Position numbers and translations under genes: made by a program. Positions 1 to 6,506 of a DNA stretch of 10,191 nt are shown piece after piece. The stretch comes from Veillonella sp. (GTDB lineage: Bacteria; Bacillota; Negativicutes; Veillonellales; Veillonellaceae). Below the pieces are notes generated by a model, which made no database searches, was not told the DNA's origin, and saw only the letters and a program-made list of their open reading frames with translations. The stretch is taken from assembly GCA_022737715.1 (NCBI GenBank), contig JAIITD010000050.1:1-10191 (forward strand). Direction: 5' to 3'. Positions within the stretch are counted from its first letter, which is position 1, and the number at the start of each line of letters is the position of its first letter.

Positions 1-1085
1 ACAAGGCTTTACAAGGACAATATAAACTATTAGAGTTGCCAACCCGTATTTTTGATCAACCGATGCCAAATGTTCAAATTGTAGATATGAAAGAAGAAAT
101 GATTCGTGGCAACTACTCGGTGTTCTCCGATGCTATGACACATCTTATTGAGCGTACATTAGCGGATGGAAATCAGATGATTATTCTTTTAAATCGTCGT
201 GGCTACAGCACATTTGTCATGTGTCGTGATTGTGGTGAAACGATTATGTGTCCTCATTGTGAGGTTGCTATGGTGTACCATCAAGCTGGTGAAGAGTTGC
301 GGTGTCACTATTGTGAGCACCATGAACCAATTCCTTCAGTATGCCCTAAATGTCATAGTAAAAGAATTAAATTCTTTGGTTCTGGCACACAAAAAGTTGA
401 AGAAGAATTACGCCGACATTTTAAAGGCGCTCGTATTGCGCGTTTAGATCAAGATGTAACTAAGCATAAAGATATGGGCGAAGAAATTCTTCAAGATTTT
501 GGTAACCATAAATATGATATTTTATTAGGGACCCAAATGGTTTCTAAAGGGCATGATTTTAAGGATGTAACAGCTGTAGGTATATTGACGGCTGATTCTG
601 TCTTAAATATACCTGTTTATTCAGCATCTGAACGTGCATTTGATCTACTAACGCAAACATCAGGAAGAGCGGGTCGTGGTGATAAGGTTGGCAGTGTTGT
701 TATACAAACATATAATCCTTTAAATTATGCTATAATAAAGAGTAAGGCTCATGATTATTTGGGCTTTTACAATGAAGAAATAGTAAATCGTAAGGACTTA
801 GGGTATCCACCATTTCGCGAAATGATTTATATGGTTATAAGACATGGGAAGGAAGAAATGGCTGAATCGATTGCTCAAAAAATTGTAGATGATTTGGAAA
901 CAAATTTTAAATCACAATCGATTGATGTTAATGGTCCTTATGAAGCAGGCATTAAAAAGATTCGCGATATGTATCGTTTATCGATTATGATTCGCGGAGA
1001 AAATTTAGATGCCGTAAAAGATTATATATATAATTCTTGGATTTTTACACAAGAAGGTCTACTTATCGATGTAGACCCTATTTGA
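1..1085 (+). CDS. priA: Primosomal replication-restart helicase PriA, C-terminal part (5' end outside window)
   Basis: PriA is a 3'-to-5' DNA helicase that reloads the replicative helicase at stalled forks. The reading frame is open from base 3 to the stop at 1083-1085, so about 360 residues are visible of a family that usually has 700-800. The N-terminal DNA-binding domain and the Walker A/DEAH motifs must lie upstream. Eight cysteines in four CxxC pairs (bases 222-353) form the family's two zinc-binding sites inserted in the helicase core. Helicase motif V (GTQMVSKGHDF, 528-560) and motif VI (QTSGRAGR, 654-677) follow, then the C-terminal domain. A TTG at 36 is not the gene start, because the preceding codons encode conserved PriA sequence (ALQGQYKLLELP). 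It is followed after 12 bp by def, as in many Firmicutes. Confidence 0.96.
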   Translation, partial: KALQGQYKLLELPTRIFDQPMPNVQIVDMKEEMIRGNYSVFSDAMTHLIERTLADGNQMIILLNRRGYSTFVMCRDCGETIMCPHCEVAMVYHQAGEELRCHYCEHHEPIPSVCPKCHSKRIKFFGSGTQKVEEELRRHFKGARIARLDQDVTKHKDMGEEILQDFGNHKYDILLGTQMVSKGHDFKDVTAVGILTADSVLNIPVYSASERAFDLLTQTSGRAGRGDKVGSVVIQTYNPLNYAIIKSKAHDYLGFYNEEIVNRKDLGYPPFREMIYMVIRHGKEEMAESIAQKIVDDLETNFKSQSIDVNGPYEAGIKKIRDMYRLSIMIRGENLDAVKDYIYNSWIFTQEGLLIDVDPI

Positions 1086-1097
1086 TAAGAGGAGTAT

Positions 1098-1586
1098 ATG
1101 GCAGTACTTGAAGTAGTAAAAGCGGGACATCCCATATTAAAAGAGGTTGCAGAACCTGTAGAACATGTAAATAAAAAAATGCGTGCTTTAATAGAAGATA
1201 TGGCCGACACAATGTATAAAACGGAAGGTGTTGGATTGGCAGCACCGCAGGTTAATGTATCCAAACGTATTATAGTTGTTGATGATCATGCTGGTAGTGG
1301 ATTAATAGCGCTTATCAACCCTGAAATTATTCATGGTGAAGGAAGCCAAATTGGGCTAGAAGGCTGTTTAAGTGTACCAGGTTATTTCGGAGATGTGGAA
1401 CGTTTTGAAAAGGTTACCGTAAAAGGTATCGATCCTCATAATAAAAAAGTTATGATTAAAGCTGAAGGTTTTTTGGCTAGAATTTTTCAACATGAAATAG
1501 ATCATTTAGAAGGTCATTTATTTATTGAAAAAGCTACAAACTTACGCCGTATTGCAGATCATCCGGAGGAAAAGGAAATTGTCTAA
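1098..1586 (+). CDS. def: Peptide deformylase (type I-like)
   Basis: This enzyme removes the N-formyl group from the initiator methionine of nascent proteins at the ribosome exit. The protein is 162 residues, normal for bacterial deformylases. All three signature motifs are present: GVGLAAPQ (residues 44-51), EGCLS with the metal ligand Cys90 (88-92), and HEIDH with ligands His132 and His136 and catalytic Glu133. The ATG is preceded by an AAGAGGAG Shine-Dalgarno sequence (1087-1094). Its last 8 bases overlap the inferred start of fmt, which adds the formyl group that this enzyme removes, so the pair is likely translationally coupled. No oddities are seen. Confidence 0.97.
   Translation: MAVLEVVKAGHPILKEVAEPVEHVNKKMRALIEDMADTMYKTEGVGLAAPQVNVSKRIIVVDDHAGSGLIALINPEIIHGEGSQIGLEGCLSVPGYFGDVERFEKVTVKGIDPHNKKVMIKAEGFLARIFQHEIDHLEGHLFIEKATNLRRIADHPEEKEIV
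1565..1569 (+). promoter_or_regulatory. Shine-Dalgarno sequence that sets the fmt TTG start
   Basis: GGAGG lies inside the end of def and ends 9 bases before TTG 1579. No ATG in the fmt frame has comparable support: ATG 1612 would remove the first beta strand (RIVFMGTPDF), which is conserved in the family. This site is therefore the main reason for choosing TTG 1579. Confidence 0.75.
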
Positions 1587-2586
1587 CAATAATCCATTAC
1601 GCATAGTATTTATGGGCACGCCAGATTTTTCTGTTCCTACGTTACGCGCATTAGTTGAGGCTGGTCACTCTATAGTAGGTGTATATTGCCAACCCGATAA
1701 ACAAAAGGGACGTGGCAAGCAGATTCAAATGCCACCAGTTAAAGAAGCTGCGTTATCTTTGGATTTGCCCGTGTATCAACCTATAACATTACGTGATGAT
1801 GCTGTTCAAAAGGAATTGATTGATCTTGCACCAGACGTTATCGTCGTAATTGCTTACGGTAAGATTTTACCACCATGGCTTATTCGTTTGCCTAAATATG
1901 GATGTATTAATATCCATGCATCTATATTGCCAAAATATAGGGGGGCAGCACCTATCCATTATGCTATTTTAAAAGGTGATACTAAAACAGGGGTTACCAT
2001 TATGCATATGGATGATGGTTTAGATACAGGAGATATTATCGATATTGCAGAAATTGATATACTTCCAAACGAAACAACAGGCGCTTTATTTGAGCGCATT
2101 GCTGAATTAGGGGCTCGCACTATTTCTCCTGTATTAGATAAATGGGTGAAAGGTGAAATTACAGCCACTCCTCAAGATGACGCTTTAGCAAGCCATACTT
2201 CTAAGATTACAAAAGAAATGGGGCTTATTGATTGGCATCAACCGGCACATAAGATTGTCAACTTGATTCGTGGTTTAAATCCAGCACCTGGATGTTATTC
2301 TTTCTTACAGGGGAAACGGTTAAAGATTTGGTCTGCTCAAATGGTTGAGATTACATCTGTAAACAATAATATGGCCACAATTGTAGTAAATAACAATGAG
2401 ATTTCTGTAGAATTTGCACCTCCTGGAACTATAGTGCATTCAGCAAAGGGACTTGTTGTATCGACTGGTGATCAAGGTTTTATTCTCCTTATAGAGGTAC
2501 AACCAGAAAATAAAAAGCGTATTAGTGCTCAAGATTTTATTAATGGTCATCAAATTAAAGGTGGTATTGCATTTGACGAAGTGTAA
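1579..2586 (+). CDS. fmt: Methionyl-tRNA formyltransferase
   Basis: Fmt transfers a formyl group from 10-formyltetrahydrofolate to Met-tRNA(fMet) for translation initiation. With a TTG start at 1579 the protein is 335 residues, slightly longer than the usual 310-320. The N-terminal formyltransferase fold starts with RIVFMGTPDFSVP (residues 8-20). The catalytic triad is visible as Asn111 and His113 in NIHASILPKYRGAAPI and Asp149 in GLDTGD. The C-terminal OB-like tRNA-binding domain follows, including LIRGLNPAPGCYS (roughly 225-245). The frame remains open upstream to TTG 1525, but that start lies deep inside def and lacks support. The gene overlaps def by 8 bp and the next gene by about 14 bp. 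Confidence 0.96.
   Translation: MSNNNPLRIVFMGTPDFSVPTLRALVEAGHSIVGVYCQPDKQKGRGKQIQMPPVKEAALSLDLPVYQPITLRDDAVQKELIDLAPDVIVVIAYGKILPPWLIRLPKYGCINIHASILPKYRGAAPIHYAILKGDTKTGVTIMHMDDGLDTGDIIDIAEIDILPNETTGALFERIAELGARTISPVLDKWVKGEITATPQDDALASHTSKITKEMGLIDWHQPAHKIVNLIRGLNPAPGCYSFLQGKRLKIWSAQMVEITSVNNNMATIVVNNNEISVEFAPPGTIVHSAKGLVVSTGDQGFILLIEVQPENKKRISAQDFINGHQIKGGIAFDEV
2557..2564 (+). promoter_or_regulatory. Shine-Dalgarno sequence inferred for the DUF116 gene
   Basis: AAAGGTGG sits inside the 3' end of fmt, 8 bases before TTG 2573. It is the best ribosome-binding sequence near the beginning of this frame. Alternatives are ATG 2543, GTG 2561 and TTG 2567, none with an equally well-placed purine-rich sequence. 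The first in-frame ATG after the fmt stop (2669) falls inside the first membrane helix. Confidence 0.5.
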
Positions 2587-3367
2587 TATATCTTACAAAA
2601 GATACCCATTATATTTAAAATTATCGGCTCTATCCTGTTTATTCATTTCAATAATCATCGGCTTCTCAATGTATATAGTTTGGCCTGGATTAGAAAGAAT
2701 ATCATACAACTTAGCTTTTATTAGTGAAAGTATCGGTGGACTCTTAATATTAGGTATTTGGGGACTTTGGTTTGTTCTAGCTATTGCCTCTCTAGGTTTT
2801 AGATATATTCATCCTATAGTTTTACGAATAGCTAATCGATTTATTTATTTACTTTTCCCATTATCATTAGGGCTAGGAAAGGCTTTCATAGGCATACAAA
2901 AAGATGAATTACGTCAAGCTATGATTGATTTAATTAATCATCTAGTGGTTATGAATTTATATAAAGTACCTCCTGAACGCATTCTTCTATTAACACCTCA
3001 TTGTCTTCAAGAGAACACTTGTATTCATAAGGTGACACATGATGTATACAACTGTAAGCAATGTGGTCGCTGTCAGGTAGGAGGGTTATTGAAAATCGCA
3101 AAGGAATATGGTTGTCAATTTATAGTTGTCACTGGTGGTACATTGGCTCGTATGAAGGTTAAAGAAGCGAAACCTAAAGCGATTATTGCTATAGCTTGTG
3201 AACGAGATCTTGCAAGTGGCATGGCTGATGTATTTCCTATTCCTGTTATCGGAGTATTAAATGAACGCCCTAATGGACCTTGTTGTAATACGACTGTTGA
3301 TATTAACAAGGTACGAGATGCTGTAGAGTTACTGATTGATAAGGATAACTATGAACGAAATTGCTAA
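2573..3367 (+). CDS. DUF116-family cysteine-rich membrane protein, function unknown
   Basis: With the TTG 2573 start the protein has 264 residues. Two hydrophobic helices are visible at about residues 14-37 and 54-75, followed by an amphipathic stretch (about 85-107) and a soluble domain. The soluble domain is rich in cysteine: Cys144, Cys150, Cys161/164/167 in a CxxCxxC cluster, Cys181, Cys209, Cys237-238 and the C-terminal Cys264. I assign it to DUF116 by the remembered pattern PHCLQ...C...CxxCGxC followed by a Rossmann-like segment with VVTGGT and ACERDL. The cysteine pattern suggests an Fe-S cluster or zinc, which is inference. It lies between fmt and rsmB, overlapping both (14 and 17 bp), so it should be co-expressed with translation-maturation enzymes. 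Start uncertain. Not a known methyltransferase or protease. Confidence 0.8.
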   Translation: MTKCNISYKRYPLYLKLSALSCLFISIIIGFSMYIVWPGLERISYNLAFISESIGGLLILGIWGLWFVLAIASLGFRYIHPIVLRIANRFIYLLFPLSLGLGKAFIGIQKDELRQAMIDLINHLVVMNLYKVPPERILLLTPHCLQENTCIHKVTHDVYNCKQCGRCQVGGLLKIAKEYGCQFIVVTGGTLARMKVKEAKPKAIIAIACERDLASGMADVFPIPVIGVLNERPNGPCCNTTVDINKVRDAVELLIDKDNYERNC

Positions 3368-4709
3368 AAACGGACAAAAACAGAATATACGATTATTGGC
3401 TGTAAAGGCATTATCTGATATCAATCGTAAGGGCGCCTATGCTAATATTGTTTTACAGGACTATATCTCAAAATATAATCTAACTGACTTAGACAGACGC
3501 TTCTTTACAGAACTTGTATACGGTGTGGTGCGTAGACGCAATTATTTAGATGCTATTATCGTACATTTTGCCAAACGTCCTATAAAAAAATTGTCCTCTA
3601 TGGTCGTAGAAATTTTACGACTAGGTATATATCAGATTATCTATATGGATAAGGTACCGGAAAGTGCGGCAGTTAATGAATCAGTTAAATTAGCGAAGAA
3701 ATTAACACGAGGGTTATCTGGCTTCGTAAATGCCATATTGAGATCCGTTATACGAGAACAAGATAGTATTGGTATTGAAGATTTAGCAGCTAATGATATA
3801 GAAGCTATTTCTTTCATTTACAATGTTCCTCTTTGGCTTATCTATTTATGGATACGTGAGTTTGGTCGGGACAAAACAGAAGATTTATGTGCATGGTTTA
3901 ATGAACAGCCTAAATTGACGGCACGTATTAACACGATTCTTATTGATATTCCACAATGTTTAACTATGTTAAATGAACAAGGCTGGGCTGTTACACAGGA
4001 TTCTAATTACGAGGATATTATTTATATTAATAGCCATCGTGGTAGCCTTGAAAAATCTGAGGCATTTATAAAAGGTTATATTACATTTATGGATAAGGCA
4101 TCTATGCTAGTAGCACGTCTCGTAAATCCGCAACCTGGTGAGCGTATATTAGATTGCTGTGCTGCACCAGGTGGTAAATCCATGTACATGGCAACTTTAA
4201 TGGATAATGTAGGTTCATTAATGAGTTGTGATATACATGAACATAAGATTGAACTCATGAATTCAAATGCTGACCGATTGGGTGCTTCTATTGTGCATAC
4301 AAAAGTACAGGATGCTACAAAATTACCAGATTCATTGAATTCGTATTTTGATCGTGTGCTCGTAGATGCACCTTGCTCTGGGTTAGGCATACTTCAAAAG
4401 AAACTAGATATGCGTTGGCGAAAACAGGAATCGATACTTTCAGAATTACCACCATTACAGTTAGCGATTTTAGAACGCGCTGCTATGACTGTTAAGGAAA
4501 AAGGATATTTAATATATTCCACTTGTACATTAAACTACAAGGAAAACGAAGAGGTAGTCGAGGCATTTTTACAGAAACATAAGGAGTTTTCTATTATTCC
4601 TGTGGCGGATGATTTCCCACTTAAGTCAAATAGTGGTATGATTACAACATATCCACCAACAGATGATATGGATGGTTTCTTTATGGTTAAAATGCAACGT
4701 ATTTCTTAA
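3351..4709 (+). CDS. rsmB: 16S rRNA (cytosine-967-C5)-methyltransferase
   Basis: RsmB methylates C967 (E. coli numbering) of 16S rRNA using S-adenosylmethionine. The 452-residue length matches the family (about 430-450). Residues 1 to about 140 form the NusB-like RNA-binding domain. The catalytic domain carries the SAM-binding motif ILDCCAAPGGKS (266-277), motif IV DAPCSGLG (339-346, Cys342) and motif VI STCT (390-393, Cys392). Cys392 is the expected nucleophile and Cys342 the residue that helps release the product. ATG 3351 is chosen because AAGGA (3341-3345) precedes it by 5 bases; TTG 3336 would add only five residues and has no such site. It overlaps the DUF116 gene by 17 bp, indicating coupling, and is followed by a 30-bp gap. 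Confidence 0.96.
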   Translation: MNEIAKNGQKQNIRLLAVKALSDINRKGAYANIVLQDYISKYNLTDLDRRFFTELVYGVVRRRNYLDAIIVHFAKRPIKKLSSMVVEILRLGIYQIIYMDKVPESAAVNESVKLAKKLTRGLSGFVNAILRSVIREQDSIGIEDLAANDIEAISFIYNVPLWLIYLWIREFGRDKTEDLCAWFNEQPKLTARINTILIDIPQCLTMLNEQGWAVTQDSNYEDIIYINSHRGSLEKSEAFIKGYITFMDKASMLVARLVNPQPGERILDCCAAPGGKSMYMATLMDNVGSLMSCDIHEHKIELMNSNADRLGASIVHTKVQDATKLPDSLNSYFDRVLVDAPCSGLGILQKKLDMRWRKQESILSELPPLQLAILERAAMTVKEKGYLIYSTCTLNYKENEEVVEAFLQKHKEFSIIPVADDFPLKSNSGMITTYPPTDDMDGFFMVKMQRIS

Positions 4710-4739
4710 CTAAGTTGTTAGCTTTGAATGGGAGCACTC

Positions 4740-5786
4740 ATGATTGAATTGTTGGGTAAATCGTTGGTTGAATTGCAAGCGTTATTTGAGGAACATAAAA
4801 TTCAAAAATTTCGTGCAAAACAATTGATTGATTACATATATCATCGTCATATTTTTGTATTTCAAGATATGACACAATTCCCTAAGACCTTGAGAGATTG
4901 GTTGGATTCTAATTGCATAATATCGATTCCTAAAGTGATTACTCAATCTGTATCACCTGATGGAAAAACACAGAAATTATTATTGGAACTTACTGATCAC
5001 AGCAGAATTGAAGCCGTTCTAATGGAGCAACATTATGGCAATTCTGTATGTGTTTCCTCCCAAGTTGGATGCGCTATGGGCTGTGTTTTTTGCGCATCTA
5101 CACAAGGGGGATTATTTAGAGATTTATCGGTTTCTGAAATTGTAGGTCAAGTTGTTCTCTTTAGTGCTTTAAAACAAGAAGATATTCACTCTTTAGTTGT
5201 CATGGGCGCTGGTGAACCATTACAAAATTATGACAATGTATTGCAGGCGTTAAAACTTATTCACGACCCTATGACATTTGATATTAGTTATAGAAAAATG
5301 ACTATTTCTACCTGTGGTTGGGTTCCTAATATTTATAAATTGGCAGATGAGGATCTTCCGATTACATTAGCGTTATCTTTACATGCTACAACAGATGAAA
5401 CACGTCGTAAGATTATGCCTGTTGGATCTCGATACAAATTAGACGAGGTTTTAGATGCTGTAAAATATTATTATGAAAAAACACAGCGACGTATAACATT
5501 TGAATATATTTTAATAGATTCAATTAATGTATCGTTAGAGGAAGCTCATGAGTTAGGAAACATTGGCAAGGCATTTCCTAATTGTCATGTAAATCTTATT
5601 CCTGTAAATGGGAATGAACATATTAATTTGTATAAACCTTCTAGTAAACATATGAACATATTTAAGGATATTGTCGCTTCTTATGGTGTTTCTGTTACAA
5701 TTCGTAAAGAAATGGGCGATGCTATTCAAGCCGCATGTGGACAATTAAAAGTAGCCCACGGTCGGAAAGAGGAGATTCATGAATAA
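4740..5786 (+). CDS. rlmN: 23S rRNA (adenine-2503-C2)/tRNA (adenine-37-C2) methyltransferase, radical SAM
   Basis: RlmN uses radical SAM chemistry to methylate C2 of A2503 in 23S rRNA and A37 in some tRNAs. The 348-residue length is typical. The Fe-S motif CxxxCxxC is Cys111, Cys115 and Cys118. The two catalytic cysteines are Cys104 (in VCVSSQVGC) and Cys333 (in KEMGDAIQAACGQL). GAGEPL and STCGWVP, both conserved in the family, follow in order. ATG 4740 is preferred over the in-frame ATG 4728, because GGAG (4731-4734) is placed for 4740 and nothing suitable precedes 4728. This resembles RlmN and not the resistance enzyme Cfr by housekeeping context, though the two families share the fold. It overlaps the phosphatase gene by 8 bp. 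Confidence 0.95.
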   Translation: MIELLGKSLVELQALFEEHKIQKFRAKQLIDYIYHRHIFVFQDMTQFPKTLRDWLDSNCIISIPKVITQSVSPDGKTQKLLLELTDHSRIEAVLMEQHYGNSVCVSSQVGCAMGCVFCASTQGGLFRDLSVSEIVGQVVLFSALKQEDIHSLVVMGAGEPLQNYDNVLQALKLIHDPMTFDISYRKMTISTCGWVPNIYKLADEDLPITLALSLHATTDETRRKIMPVGSRYKLDEVLDAVKYYYEKTQRRITFEYILIDSINVSLEEAHELGNIGKAFPNCHVNLIPVNGNEHINLYKPSSKHMNIFKDIVASYGVSVTIRKEMGDAIQAACGQLKVAHGRKEEIHE

Positions 5787-6480
5787 TATCGTAGGTTTAA
5801 GTAAAATTGGATTAGTCAGAAAACAGAATGAAGATCGCTTTTTTATTAGTGATAATATTTGTGCTGTTACTGACGGCATGGGAGGCTATAGAGGCGGAGA
5901 AATCGCCAGCACCTATGCTGTTGATGAAATAAAAGAATATTTACAATCTACTCCTACCATTAATGAAACGTCCTTGGTTGATGCTATATTACATGCGAAT
6001 ACACGCATAGTTAATCGTGTGGCACGAGAGGAACGGCTTAGTGGAATGGGAACTACTGCTGTTGTGGTTGCTAAGGTAGATGATAATCTACTTTGGGCTA
6101 GTGTCGGCGACAGTAGACTCTATATTTATAGAAATGATGAATTGACGCAAATTACCACGGATCACTCTATGGTTCAACAGTTATTAGATGCTGGTGAAAT
6201 TACAAAAGAAGAGATGATTGTACACCCGCAACGTAATTTATTAACTAGAGCCGTCGGTGTTGAAGAAGATTTACATGTCGATAGTGGTACACTACCTGTA
6301 AAATCCGGTGATCGAATTCTATTATGTACAGATGGATTATCTGGGTATATTAGCGATGAAAGAATACGAGAAGTATTACATAATATTGATGATAATACAG
6401 AGGTATTAAATACATTGATTGCTGATGTATATGATGCTGGTGCCGGTGATAATGTTACCATTATAGTAGGAACTATCTAA
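5779..6480 (+). CDS. stp: PP2C-family Ser/Thr protein phosphatase (PrpC/Stp type)
   Basis: This is a cytosolic, metal-dependent phosphatase expected to reverse phosphorylation by the kinase encoded next. At 233 residues it is a minimal single-domain PP2C. Metal-coordinating motifs are visible: NEDRF (Asp19), TDGMGGYRGGE (Asp32/Gly33), LLCTDGLSG (Asp185) and GAGDNVTIIV (Asp224). SGMGTTAVV, WASVGDSRLYIYR and TTDHSMVQQLLDAGEIT are also family-typical. There is no signal peptide or membrane segment. A strong purine-rich ribosome site (AAAGAGGAG, 5766-5774) sits inside the end of rlmN. The gene overlaps rlmN by 8 bp and precedes prkC by 26 bp, the usual phosphatase-kinase pairing. Also called prpC in Bacillus. 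Confidence 0.95.
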   Translation: MNNIVGLSKIGLVRKQNEDRFFISDNICAVTDGMGGYRGGEIASTYAVDEIKEYLQSTPTINETSLVDAILHANTRIVNRVAREERLSGMGTTAVVVAKVDDNLLWASVGDSRLYIYRNDELTQITTDHSMVQQLLDAGEITKEEMIVHPQRNLLTRAVGVEEDLHVDSGTLPVKSGDRILLCTDGLSGYISDERIREVLHNIDDNTEVLNTLIADVYDAGAGDNVTIIVGTI

Positions 6481-6506
6481 TCTAGATATGGAGAGTTATA
6501 AATATT

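Noticed and set aside
199..447. 82-codon frame inside priA
   Set aside because: It is a shadow frame of the cysteine-rich PriA segment. It has no ribosome site and no recognisable protein features.
1612..1614. ATG 1612 as fmt start, avoiding a TTG
   Set aside because: It would delete the first beta strand of the formyltransferase fold, and no ribosome site is suitably placed.
4728..4739. Upstream in-frame ATG for rlmN (four extra residues)
   Set aside because: No Shine-Dalgarno precedes it, whereas GGAG at 4731-4734 is placed for ATG 4740.
4740..5786. Cfr-type antibiotic-resistance methyltransferase instead of RlmN
   Set aside because: Cfr and RlmN share the radical SAM and catalytic cysteines, but the conserved housekeeping operon position and RlmN-like motifs favour RlmN. 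Cfr is usually on mobile DNA, and none is seen here.
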